Shown here in pieces: positions 35,503 through 46,499 of a stretch of 64,000 nt of DNA. The notes under the pieces were generated by a model that saw only the letters and a program-made list of their open reading frames with translations, did no database searches and was not told the origin of the DNA. Made by a program: the position numbers and the translations under genes. The first letter of the stretch is position 1. Every line of letters starts with the position of its first letter. This DNA is from Talinum fruticosum (taxonomy: Eukaryota > Streptophyta > Magnoliopsida > Caryophyllales > Talinaceae): assembly GCA_021018815.1 (NCBI GenBank), contig JAITYX010000011.1, forward strand, positions 8,756,501 through 8,820,500. The letters run 5' to 3'.

Positions 35503-36954
35503 TCAGCAAGCTGATTCGTAGAGCGAACATCGGAAGTAGAAATGTTGCCTGCAAGTAGTTGCTCCCCGTACATAATGACAATCGACCTCAATGTGTTTCG
35601 TACGGTCATGGAAAACCGGATTAGAGGCAATATGAAGGGCAGCTTGGTTATCACAAAATAATTGCATTGGTTGGTGATGGAATACCCCTAAGGAGGCAAG
35701 AAAAGACTTGAGCCATGTGAGCTCACAGGTAGTCACAGCCATAGCACGGTATTCGGCCTCGGCCGAGGAGCGGGCAACGGTGGGTTGTTTCTTGGCTTTC
35801 CAAGACACTCGGAGAGTTACCAAGCTTAATGAAATAACCAATGAATCGAACGCCTAGTAAGAGGACAACTTGCCCAATCTGAATCACAATAGGCATAGAG
35901 TCGAAGTAAGCTATCGGATCGCAGAATAAGACCTAAACCAGGGCGACCCTTCAAGTAACGAAGAACTCGTAAGCGAGCATCCATATGTTGTCGTGGAGCG
36001 TGCGAAATTGAGACAGAATATGAATGGCGTAGCATATATCAGGTCGAGTGATGGTGAGGTACACTAAGCGGCCAACGAGACGACGATATCGTCCGAGGTC
36101 GGCGAGAAGGGGTCCATCGGCAGTAGCAAGAGCGTGGTGCTCGCTCCATAGGTGAGTCAACTGGTTTGGACCCCGACAAACCGGCCTCGAAAGAATGTCC
36201 ATAACATATTTACGTTGAGAGAGAAATAAACCAGTAGGACCACGAGCTACCTCAATCCCTAGAAAATACTTTAAGGGGCCAAGATCCTTCAACCGAAAGC
36301 AATTGTTGAGATAAGACTTGAATTCGACGCAAGCTCGACTATTATTACCGGCCAAAATGAGATCATCCACATAGACAATAAGAGAAAGAATGATCCCATC
36401 TCGGCGATAGGTAAATAATGTATGGTCAGCATGGGATTGAAGAAATCCATAAGTACGAAGTGCGAAGCTAAGTTGACGAACCAATTTCTAGGGGATTGGC
36501 GGAGACCATACGAGACTTGCATGAGTCGACGGACTTTGTTAGGATGAGGAGTACTAAACCCAGGAGGCAATTTCATGTATACTTCTTCATGAAGATCTCC
36601 ATGTAAGAAGGCATTGCTGACATCCAATTGATGTAATTCCCACCCTTTAATAACCGCAACAGAGAGAAACACACGTACACTTACGAGTTTGGCAACCGGT
36701 GCAAAAGTTTCGATAAAGTCTAGGCCTTCGATTTGTTTGTCACCACGGACAACAACTCGAGCTTTATAGCGTTCAATGGAGCCGTCTGATTTATACTTGA
36801 TCTTATAAACCCATTTGCAGCCGATGGGTGTCTTGCCCGGAGGAAGATCCTCAATAGTCCAAGTACTATTATGCTCAAGAGCCGCAATTTCAACACGCAT
36901 AGCCTCACGCCAATGAGGGATGTGGCAAGCCTCGGAATAACATTTAGGTTCCAC
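35503..36954 (-). pseudogene. Copia element 1 reverse transcriptase and RNase H, broken
   Basis: The RT opens with WREAMRVEIAALEHNSTW and IGCKWVYKIKYKSDG, then YKARVVVRGDKQIEGLDFIE and LDVSNAFLHGDL. A frame change near 36480 leads to the catalytic YVDDLILAGNN (about 36380), LKYFLGIEVARG and RYLKGRPGLGL. RNase H follows after another shift near 35835, with [20 protein letters not shown] and the C-terminal [20 protein letters not shown]. Key motifs are intact but the frame breaks at least three times. Confidence 0.88.
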
Positions 36955-37293
36955 ACCGGATATGACTGCAGCCAGAAACTTAGTGTGTCCGGATGAGAAA
37001 GAATCATAGGAAACATAATTTGCTAAAGGATACCGCGTACTGAGGAATGATTAGTGGGTGGTGTAGATGATGGGGGTCGATAATATGTGCAGTATTGCAT
37101 ATATAGTCTTGAAGACTAGCCGGAGCACGCTTAGTGCGATAACCACGACCGAGTGTAGGTGATTGTATGGGAGACACTTGGAGATGTCGAACTATCATGC
37201 ACTATAGTTGACAACACTTGAGATGAGGTGGAGGCATCGGGCACTATAGATGGCATGAGGTCAAGAGTAGGAGTGCCCTCATTGAGAGCGATG

Positions 37294-38772
37294 TCATGGT
37301 TGATTAGTGATGGTGTAGACCCATCTTCCCCTAGAGGAGGTACTATGGAGGGGTTGGAGGTATAACCCTTTGAGGAAGAGCAAAAGGAAACTCATCCTCA
37401 TCAAATATAACATCTCGAGAAATAAAACATTTTTGCGTTTCAAGGTCAAGTACTTTCCAACCCTTCTTATGAGGTGGATAGCCCAGAAAAACACACTTGC
37501 GACCCCGTTGAGCAAACTTGTCGAGTAGAGAAGATGTATTAATGGCATAGCATAGACATCCGAAAACCCGAAGATGAGTGTAAGTAGGGGTTTTAGAAAA
37601 AGAATTTCATGTGGAGTTTTGCCATGATGGATGGAGGAGGGAGTTCAATTAATGAGATGAGCTGCCGTGAGGATACACTCTCCCCAAAACTCAAGAGGTA
37701 AGGAGGCTTGGAAGAGAAGAGCACAAGCCACCTCAAGGACATGACGGTGTTTCCGCTCAACTCGACCATTTTGTTGTGGAGTACCAACAATGGTAGTTTG
37801 GTGGATGATACCATTTGAAGCATAGAAAGCACGCATAGGATTGGAAAGAAATTCTTGGCCATTATCACTCCTGAATGTTTTAACAAGCCGACTAAATTGA
37901 CGATGAGTCATAGCACAAAAATTTTGAAGTAACATACTAGCTTGCCCTTTATCATGCATCAAATATACCCAAGTAGCCCGACTGAAATCATCCACAATTG
38001 TAAAAAATATCTAGCACCTGACAAAGTACTCGACACGATATGGACCCCAAATATCACAATGTATCAACTCAAAAAAATCTGTGATAATAGTAGTACTTCT
38101 AGGAAAAGGTTTGTGTGTCTGTTTCGCACGATAGCGAGATATCACAAATATTATTCAAAGACTTAGAGTTTAACCGAATACTAGGAATTTGCAAAAGAGG
38201 TTGAGAGGATGGATGTCCCAATCGTTTATGCCAAAGCTGATATGATGATTCCTTGATGACAGCAGCTGTAGTTGCTTGAGGCACCGTGTTGAAGAAGAAG
38301 ACCCCCGGTGCATCCTACCCAGTCCAATCGAGCTCCTCGTAATGTGGTCTCGTATGACACATAGTGGTCGAGTAAAAGTCACAAGACAATCGGAATCCCA
38401 AAGTAATTGAGCAACAGAGATTAAATTGATGGATAACCGAGGCACATATAAGACATTTCGAAGGATGAGATTACTCCCAAGGTTGACCATGCCTTCTTTA
38501 ATAGCTTCAGTTTGAGCACCATTAGGAAGACCAACAGGAGAAGGTGTAATATCATAAATATGGGAAAATAATTCCAGATTACTAGTCATGTGGTGGGAGG
38601 CACCGCTGTCAATCAGCCAAGAAGAAGTAATCTTACCAATCAAGGACTCTGTGGTATTTGGAGATGGCTCGAGGAGTTGGAGAAGCCGTTGAAACCGGTC
38701 ATGGGATAGACCGGGAATAGACAAAGGATGCGCTACATTGGGAGCGCTAGGGGCAATGGACTGCAGCAGCAA
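37294..38772 (-). pseudogene. Copia element 1 protease and integrase region, broken
   Basis: The protease core WLIDSGASHHMTSN (near 38620) has an intact Asp-Ser-Gly active site. A pre-integrase motif follows (LWHKRLGHPSSQPL near 38250), then the integrase core beginning MDDFSRATWVYLM (37995) with RSDNGQEFLS and GTPQQNGRVERKHRH, which carries the second Asp and the Glu of the DDE triad. Shifts near 38170, 37640 and 37560 split the region. Family role: polyprotein cleavage and insertion of the cDNA. Confidence 0.85.
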
Positions 38773-39051
38773 TAGCGGGGATAGGTTGTGCTTGGTTGAT
38801 TGTGAGAGCCGGGAATAGGCTGGTTATGGCATCCTCGTCCACGACCTCATCCTTTGCCGGGAGTGATTCCAAGTCCGGTGAAACACTTTTCATATGTGTG
38901 TCCGACCCTGTGGCAATAAGTGCGAAAGGTCTTCCGCTCGGGGTACGATCGTGCACTGTAAGTCGTTCCGAATGGTGTTCGATGAGAGAACTACGGCTAG
39001 CTGAGTTTGCACCATGATCGGAAGAAATATGGAAACCAACTGCAAGCAACA

Positions 39052-39727
39052 TCGTCCCGAGGTCCCATTACCACACGATGAGATTCCTCATGCATAACCA
39101 TGGCATAAACTCGATCAAGAGAAGGAAGAGGATCCATATTGATTATTTGAGTCCGTAGCACACCGTAATCATCATCAAGACCCATTAAAAATTGATAAAT
39201 TTTGAGTTTATCAAACCACGTGACCATCTTGGAACCAGATTCACAAGAACATGGTAGCAAATGAGACAAATTTGTGAGATCATCCCACATACCCAAGAGT
39301 TTAGTATAGTATGACATGACGAAACTCCATTTTGCTTTGTATAAGACAAATCGGACCATAATTTATAAATGCGAGGTCCGTTTAGAATAGAATAACGAGT
39401 TCGTAGTGACTCCCACATGCTTTTGGCCACATTAATTCGTGAAACTCGTTGCTTTAATAGGGGCATCAAGAGAATTAAGCATCCAAGAGCATAACATTGA
39501 GTTGACTTGTTCCCATGCATTAAACTCATCGGAGGTTTTATCGAGTTTCTTAATAGTGTCATTGATGAAACCTAATTTGTTCCGAGATTTTAGAGCCATA
39601 ATAACGACTTGTTCCCAAATGGCATAATTATCACCTTTTAGTGTAACGAAGTGATAGCGATGCACTAGGTGTGCGGAACTGGGCAAGTAATATGGAGATG
39701 ATGGGTCGGTGATGTGAGACTTTCCCA
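39052..39727 (-). pseudogene. Copia element 1 gag, broken in three frames
   Basis: An ATG at 39727 opens MGKSHITDPS, then FVTLKGDNYAIWEQVVIMAL, the gag-like start of plant copia proteins. The frame shifts near 39450, continuing as INVAKSMWESLRTRYSI, and again near 39350, continuing as SYYTKLLGMWDDLTNL and MGLDDDYGVLRTQI. A zinc knuckle downstream near 38925 reads YCHRVGHTYEKC in yet another frame; the first Cys of the CX2C is Arg (codon CGC). Gag would form the particle around the RNA; this copy cannot. Confidence 0.8.
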
Positions 39728-39932
39728 TGACTCGAGAGCAGATGATACACACACGGATCTTGTGTGAATAACAGAGGACGATCGATTTGAAATTATGCTT
39801 GCTTGTAGCCCGTGTCAAGCAAGAGAGAGTGGTCAGATTGACTGTGAGAAAAAACAACGTCGAGCGGTGAGTGACCGAGTATGATTGTGATGGGGCGACA
39901 CGGCAAGCGGAGCAGTGGAAAGATTTGATTAG

Positions 39933-39944
39933 AGCTCGATACCA
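39933..39944 (-). promoter_or_regulatory. Copia element 1 primer-binding site
   Basis: The minus strand reads TGGTATCGAGCT directly after the LTR. This matches the TGGTATCAGAGC complement of the initiator methionine tRNA 3' end with one base missing, as is usual for plant copia elements. Confidence 0.8.
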
Positions 39945-40105
39945 TATTAAAAATAATATGAAAAGGTATTAATGATTCTGTCTTCTATTCAATACTCACA
40001 AGTTCCTTTAATATACAATAAGGAGACATAGAAATGGAAAGAGATAAGAGGAAAAATATTCTATCTAAAAATACAATATGTTGTGGATTGCATAATATCG
40101 TCATA
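39945..40105 (-). repeat. Copia element 1, 5' LTR (161 bp)
   Basis: Identical by eye to 35252-35412 and followed on the minus strand by the primer-binding site. Flank 40106-40110 is gcttc. Confidence 0.95.
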
Positions 40106-40110
40106 GCTTC

Positions 40111-40852
40111 CAACTTTGCCTGTCCGTCCCTTCTCCTTTTGCCACCATCAGTAGTTTATTTTCAAAGTTCAAGGCCAATCTCACTTTTGCTTAACTCTAT
40201 GATTTTTCTCCTGGATTTTTCCTTTTTCTTCGGCAGATTCCTTTTTGCTTTTCTTGCAATGATCGAGCAAATCTCTCAGCGTGACTTTTAATGGAAATCT
40301 TGTCACTTACCATTCATAATTCTTCCTTGTAAAATCAAGTGTTGGGATTAAATTCCCTTATATTATCTGAAAATGTCGCGATTGTTGCTGGTGAAATTCC
40401 ATTCCTATGCGTGCCACAAGATAAGTTATTTTGAAAATGTTGGAGAGTTTTTGAATGCACATGCAGGAGTAGATTATTTTGGAGATCCGATGATTTTGAT
40501 GAAGGATTAGTGTATGATGATGATCTTTAGAACTCCATATAAGTGCATATTAGGATGAGTAGCTGAATATGTACATATTTTTTGTTAGGGTATTGCAAAC
40601 TCTAAACGAAAACATATTGTACCTATTATATATTCCCTTTAAATGTCAATTTATTTATGTTTTTGTATTTTTGATTTATGTGTATATCTATCTTTCATGC
40701 AATGATTATATCTATTTTTTATTTGTTTATTTTGAAAATTTGTCAATATATCAAACTTATGCCTCCTTCTCAAAGGCCTAGATATCACCAATTGGGGAGA
40801 GAATCTGGAGCTTCTCAAAACTCAATTTTCATTCATCAAATCGGCTGCATGC

Positions 40853-40901
<49 letters not shown>

Positions 40902-41362
40902 GAGAGTATCTTCAGTAACCACATTCAGCAAAAGAAATACAAGTTGTCCATCCTCGTTGACACCAAAAAGGCAAGTGCGGGCTCGACAAGACAATCTAGG
41001 TAATAGCAAGTTTCGTGCAATCTAAGGGCTAATAGAAGTAGGTCCTCCAGCAACTAGGTCCCAACTTTAGGAATTGATCTTAATAAATATTTATGCAATT
41101 ATTCATGGTCTAAAGTCACAAAAATACTGATGATGAGTTTCAGTAACAAAGGACCCAGAAACTTTAATCTACAGTATTGACACGATTTACACTACTTCAA
41201 AATCACTCGGCACCAACTTTTCCCCTATTACTATTTGAGGCTGGTAACAGACACATTAACAAAAGACACCTTGACCTTTAAAGGAGGGCATGTGTTTGGT
41301 TCCTCCTTGCTTTGAATTTCAACCGATCATGGTGATTAATCCGGGCTAGAGCTCGCATGTCT
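40111..41362. other. Spacer between the two copia elements
   Basis: This is the continuation of the locus into which copia element 1 inserted. No gene is recognised. It contains a (GA)n run and AT-rich DNA; open frames at 40034-40291 and 40678-41025 cover the LTR or the GA repeat and are not credible. Confidence 0.5.
40857..40898. repeat. (GA)21 microsatellite
   Basis: An uninterrupted GA dinucleotide run of about 42 bp. Confidence 0.95.
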
Positions 41363-41367
41363 AAGGC

Positions 41368-41613
41368 TGATAAGCCTCCTAATCTTGATTATGTTACAGC
41401 CCTACTAGCTGAACTTATACCTGATTGCTTTAATTAGTTATGGGTTGTTACAGTTAGTTAGAATTCACTAGGTTGTTACAGTTAGTTAGTACTACTTACT
41501 CCTGCATTTTAGAGAAAGTTTTGTATATATATATATGTACGGATGAGAAGGCTTGTATTCATTCAATTTACCATTACTAAAAGCTTTCCTTTATCTCTCC
41601 TCTCATTTTAACA
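41368..41613 (+). repeat. Copia element 2, 5' LTR
   Basis: TGATAAGCCTCCTAATC to CTCATTTTAACA, followed at once by the primer-binding site TGGTATCGGAGC (41614-41625), which differs by one base from the initiator methionine tRNA complement. Confidence 0.9.
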
Positions 41614-41682
41614 TGGTATCGGAGCAAGGATATCTTTGAAACTCTTTAATTTCTTTGGTGTTTCTTCCTTTGGTAATCTTCT

Positions 41683-42770
41683 ATGGCTGTCCCAGAAACA
41701 AGAGTTCCAAAAGTCAATATTGCTTCTATCACTATTGATTCTTCACAAATTCTCTTTCTTCATCCATAAGACAATCCTAATTCTATTCTTATCAATGAGT
41801 TGCTCAATGGCAAAAACTATGGTACTTGGAAAAAGTCCATGGAGATTGCCTTAATTGCTAAGAACAAACTAGATTTTGTTCTTGGAACCTGCACTAATCC
41901 TAGAAGCACATCTTCATTGTTGGCACAATGGAATCGATGCGATAAGATGGTTATTTCTTGCCTCCTTCATGCTGTGGAGAAGAACATATCGGATAGCATT
42001 TTGTTCTCAAATACTTCAAGACAAATCTGGGTTTATCTTGAACAAAGATACTGGTCAATCAAATGGTACAAAATTCTTCCAGGTCAAGAGAGATTTGTAC
42101 TCAATTTCTCAAGGTAATCAAGATATTTCTACTTATTTTACCCAGATTAAAAGGTTGTGGAATGAGCACGATTCAATGATGTCTATTCCTACTTGTTCTT
42201 GTGGAATTAATTGTGTTGCTTATATTGCCCTTTATAAGATGTTGGGGATGGAACAGTTGATTCAGTTGCTTGTGGATTTGAATGATGCATATAAGGTTGT
42301 TAGAGGTAACATTTTAATATCTAGACCTTTGCCTAATGTCGGTGAGGTATATCACATGTTGCTCCAAGAAGAACATTAGAGGGAGATGTCTTCTGGTGCT
42401 CATATCATGCATCAATCTGCTGCTCTAAATTCCAATTTTCATTCCTTTAGTAATTCTGGCCAAGATTCCTTATTATCAATGGGGAACAATACTAGTCATG
42501 GAAAGAACATAGGGTATGGAGGTCATAGCCATGGTGAAAAAACTATTGGAACTAACAGTTTTGGTTATGGACCTGGAATAATGGTGGTTATAATTCTAGC
42601 CATAATTATGGCCATAGTGGAAAGAATTTTTCTCAAAGGAAGCAACTATATTGTGATCACTGCAAGATGCTAGGTTACGCAGTTCAAAAATGTTCTAAAT
42701 TGCATGGATATCCACTAGGGCATAAGTTTTATAAAGGAAAAAGAATTGCAGACTAATGTTGTTTAAGAGC
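41683..42770 (+). pseudogene. Copia element 2 gag, broken
   Basis: An ATG at 41683 begins MAVPETRVPKVNIASITIDS. An in-frame stop falls near 41768, where related proteins have HPSDNP. Then LLNGKNYGTWKKSMEIALIA, DKMVISCLLHAVEKNIS and, after a shift near 42070, VKRDLYSISQGNQDISTYF follow. A zinc-knuckle-like CDHCKMLGYAVQKC near 42650-42695 has Tyr where the His-preceding Gly-His pair is expected, so metal binding is doubtful. Confidence 0.8.
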
Positions 42771-42939
42771 AAGAAGGAGGTTCTTGGTTAGGAGACCTTT
42801 CTAACCCTTTGATGGATGATTCTCATTCTACACCTGTTGTATCATTGCCTACGCTGAATGCTGAACAATATCAACAATTGCTCACCCTTCTCATCAAGCA
42901 GTCTAATGAGGTTTCGGGTTCAACTAAACAGGTTTTTAG

Positions 42940-43990
42940 CAGGTAAAAGTTTCGTTTTCATACTTCTATTGACAATATTGATTGGATAATAAATAGTGGT
43001 GCCAGTGGCCACATTACTCCTCATCTACATTTGCTATCTTCAGTTCAAGACTTAGATATCCCTGGTTTCATCACTATGCCCAATGGGAAACAATCTAAGA
43101 TTGCGCATATTGGTTCAATAAAACCGAGTTCGTCTTTGATCTTGCCTAATGTTCTACATGTGCCGGACTTTCGGTTTAACCTTTTATCGGTTCACAAATT
43201 GTGTAGTCAGCTAGCTGGGAAAGTAGTTTTTACATCTCCTAATTGCACTCTTCAGGGGCCCATGTTGCAGCAAGCAGTGGTCCTTGGTAAGGCCAAAGAT
43301 GGGCTATATCATGTACAAGGAAGCAACTCGATAAGGAGAAAACCGACAATGTTTCACTAGTCATGCAGAGTAATACCAAGGATGATTTCAAGCAACTTCT
43401 TTTTCATCGGGATAATTTTTTTCTAAGGTAGACATTTGGCATTTTAGATTAGGTCATTCATCATTTGAAAGGATGCAATGCATAAGTTTGCCTTGTAGTA
43501 AGAAGAAGAATGGAACCATTTTCTCTGTATGCCCAAAGGCAAAACTTCATAAGCAACCTTTTCTTTTAAGTAGCACAAGAGCTTCACGGATATTTCAGCT
43601 CATACATGTTGACATATAGGGATCTTACAAGTGTGCTACACATAATGGATATGAGTATTTCCTCACTATTGTTGATGATATTTCTAGAGCAACTTGGGTA
43701 CATTTGTTGTCTTGTAAGAGCAATGCATTTCCGAGATTGCAGAGTTTTATTCCTTTTATTGAGAATCAATTTGGAGTTTCAGTTAAAGTGATCAGGTCGG
43801 ATAATGGTATGGAGTTTCGGGACAAAATAGCTCTTCAATTTTATGCTACTAAAGGCATTTTACATAAGACCTCATGTGTTGATACAACATAATAGAATGG
43901 CATAGTAGAAAGAAAACACAAAAATCTCTAAGAAATAGCTAGAGCTCTTATGTTTCAAGTAAACTTACCTCAAAAGTTTTAGGGTGGCGA
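42940..43990 (+). pseudogene. Copia element 2 protease and integrase region, broken
   Basis: The protease motif near 42980 reads WIINSGASGHITPH; the catalytic Asp of the usual D-S-G is Asn. HVPDFRFNLLSVHKLC (about 43160-43205) and the pre-integrase WHFRLGHSSFERMQ follow. The integrase core has FLTIVDDISRATWVHLLSCK and VIRSDNGMEFRDK. A stop falls in the QNG-VERKHKN stretch near 43890 and another near 43930. Confidence 0.82.
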
Positions 43991-45990
43991 GTGTCCTTAC
44001 AGTTGTATACTTAATTAACAAGTTTCCTACACTTGTTTTAAACAACAAGACACCTTTTGAGGTTTTGTATAATGAGAAACCTTCATACTCTCATTTAAGG
44101 GTTTTTGGGTGCCTATGTTATGCTTCTACATTTACGGACAGGAGCAAATTTCAGGCGAGGGCTACACCTTGCATTTTTCTAGGATATCCTCATGGACAGA
44201 AAGCTTATAAGTTGTATGATCTGGAAGCAAGAAAGATTTTCATATCTAAGGAAGCTATCTACTATGAATCTTACTTTCCATATTCAAGGGTCAAACATAC
44301 ATCGAACTACCCCTTCCTATGCCTTTTTTGAAGATTATAGTTTAAATCTTGAGCAACATCAGCACATCAACATTCAACAGCTACACTCAAGCAAATCATA
44401 ATTTTTCAGAACAAGCAATGTCCATTCCTAGTACTTATTATTCAGAACAACATCATTCCCCAACACAACAACATCACATTCCTTAACCTCGCAGAACCCG
44501 TACAACTTAGAAGGAACAACTACGCATCTCCGGGATTATGTTTGTTCTAAAGTATCTTGGTGTAATCTAGTAGTGGTTCCCCCTACTCATTTGGCCTACA
44601 TCTCTACCATTGAAGAATATCCAGAACCAACTTCATATGAGCAAGCTGCTCAATATTCGGGATGGGTTGCAAGCAATGGATAAGGAAACCGGTGCTCTAC
44701 AAGCAAATAATACTTGGGATGTTGTTGATCTCCCTCAAGTTAAAAAAGCTATCAATAAGAAAAACTCAACTTTGATGGATCCTTGGAAAGATTAAAAGCT
44801 AGACTAGTGATTGGCATTAGCAGCAACCAAGGACTGGACAATGTATCAACTTGATGTAAACAATGCCTTTTTACATGGAGACTTAGATGAGGAAGTGTAT
44901 ATGCAAATGCCAAAAAGGATTCCAAACCCCGACCACAAAGTTTACAGATTGAGAAAGTCACTTTACGATCTCAAACAAGCAAGTAGACAATGGTTTAGTA
45001 AGTTGAAGGACACTCTTACTTCTTTGGGATACTCTCAGTCAAAAAATGATTATTCTTTATTTCTCAACAAGACTTCTACACGTATCACCATTATTGCAAT
45101 CTATGTGGATGACATTCTAATTACCGGATCAGATTATGAAGAGATTCAGCAAATCAAGCAATGTCTTCATAGCAAATTCGGTATTAAAGACCTTGTAAAC
45201 TTACATTACTTCCTTGGTTTAGAAGTACAACAAACAAAACAAAGAGTGCTCTTATCCCAACAAAAATTTACAAAATGAACTATTAAGGGATTGTGGTTAT
45301 ACCTTTAGAAGAAATGCCATCACACCACTTCCACTTAATTGCAAGTTACTTGCTCGATGAAGGAGAATCATCATCTGATCCTAGTATTTACAAGACATTG
45401 GTAGAGAAATTAAATTTCCTAACTAATACGAGACCATACTTGAGCTATATTGTCCAATACCTTAGCTAATTTCTTCAAAATCCCAAATCAAAGGTATGTG
45501 TAAGCCCTACTACACACCCTCGGTTACATACAGGGAACTGCCACACATGGTATATTACTTAAAGCCTCAAATCACTTAACTTTATAGGCCTTTTCTGATT
45601 CGGATTGGGCTGCATGTCCCAAGCACTAGAAGATCCATTACTGGCTATTTAGTTCTCTTTGGTTCTTCCCCTATTAGCTGGAAATCTAAAAAGGAGGTTA
45701 CTTGTCTCAAAGAATTCATCGAAGCTAAGAATAGAGCCATGGCTCGAGGCTACGTCCGAAGTCACATGGTTGATAAGGTTGCTTAAGGAATTTGGTGTTA
45801 CAAACCTCACACCTATTACTCTCAACTGTGACAATCAATCAGCGTTGCATATTGCTAAAAATCCGGTGTTCCATGAAAGGACAAAACACATAGAGATTGA
45901 TTGTCATTTCACCGGAGATAAAGTTCTTGAAGGTCTTACTGCAACTGAGCCATATGCCTACTACATCACAATTAGTAGATGTACTTACCA
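43984..45990 (+). pseudogene. Copia element 2 integrase C-terminus, RT and RNase H, broken and internally deleted
   Basis: 44001-44331 encodes the integrase tail ([43 protein letters not shown]). RT begins LLNIRDGLQAMDKETGAL, but about 45-50 residues normally present between KARLV and LALAA are missing at about 44805. Then LDVNNAFLHGDLDEEVYMQM, LRKSLYDLKQASRQWF, the catalytic YVDDILITG and LHYFLGLEVQQTKQRVLLSQ follow. RNase H remains are CDNQSALHIAKNPVFHERTK and IEIDCHF (45820-45910). Stops and shifts occur at 45278, 45330-45630 and 45990. Confidence 0.85.
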
Positions 45991-46071
45991 AAATCTTTCC
46001 TAGTTCTCTATTTCACAAGCTCTTATCCAAGCTTGCAATGGTCAATTCCTTGACCCATTCCAGCTGGGGGG

Positions 46072-46223
46072 TGATAAGCCCCCTAATCTTGATTCTCATT
46101 ACAGCCCTACTAGCTGAACTTATAACTGATTGCTTTAATTAGTTATGGGTTGTTACAATTAGTTAGAAGGCACTAGGTTGTTACCGTTAGTTAGTATTGC
46201 TTACTCCTGCAATTTAGAGAAAG

Positions 46224-46261
<38 letters not shown>

Positions 46262-46337
46262 GAGAGATAAGAAGGCTTGTATTCATTCAATTTACCATTA
46301 CTGAAAGCTTTCCTTTATCTCTCCTCTCATTATAACG
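46072..46337 (+). repeat. Copia element 2, 3' LTR
   Basis: It starts TGATAAGCCCCCTAATC after a purine tract (AGCTGGGGGG) and ends CTCATTATAAC-g. It contains an expanded (TA)n(CA)n run at about 46227-46262 that is short in the 5' LTR. Confidence 0.9.
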
Positions 46338-46499
46338 AGGGCTCGGCTACCCCGCTTGCCTTCTGTCTTAGATTTTGAATTGTGGCTAGGATAGCCTTAA
46401 TTTCATATGAGCTTAAGACACTAAGGGGAGCCTCCTGGTCAACATTGAGGTTTAAGACCCCTTGATCTCCATCATCCCCTCCTTGAGAAGAGTTTGTCC

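Larger units (their letters stand above)
35252..40105 (-). mobile_element. Ty1/copia element 1: apparently identical LTRs, broken internal frames
   Basis: The element is 4,854 bp with 161-bp LTRs (35252-35412 and 39945-40105) that are identical by eye. It is flanked by the exact target duplication gcttc (35247-35251 and 40106-40110). On the minus strand the order is gag, protease, integrase, RT, RNase H, which is copia order. A primer-binding site (TGGTATCGAGCT) follows the 5' LTR and a purine tract (TTGAGGGGAG) precedes the 3' LTR. LTR termini are TA and TA, not TG and CA. Several frameshifts mean that it cannot make its own polyprotein. Confidence 0.92.
41368..46337 (+). mobile_element. Ty1/copia element 2: older, with diverged LTRs
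   Basis: The LTRs are 41368-41613 (246 bp) and 46072-46337 (266 bp), differing by many substitutions and by expansion of an AT/AC tract in the 3' copy. Flanks are aaggc (41363-41367) and agggc (46338-46342), a 4/5 target duplication. The 5' LTR begins TGATAAGCC and ends TTTTAACA; the 3' copy has lost the final A. Gag, protease, integrase, RT and RNase H follow in copia order, all with stops or shifts. Confidence 0.9.
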
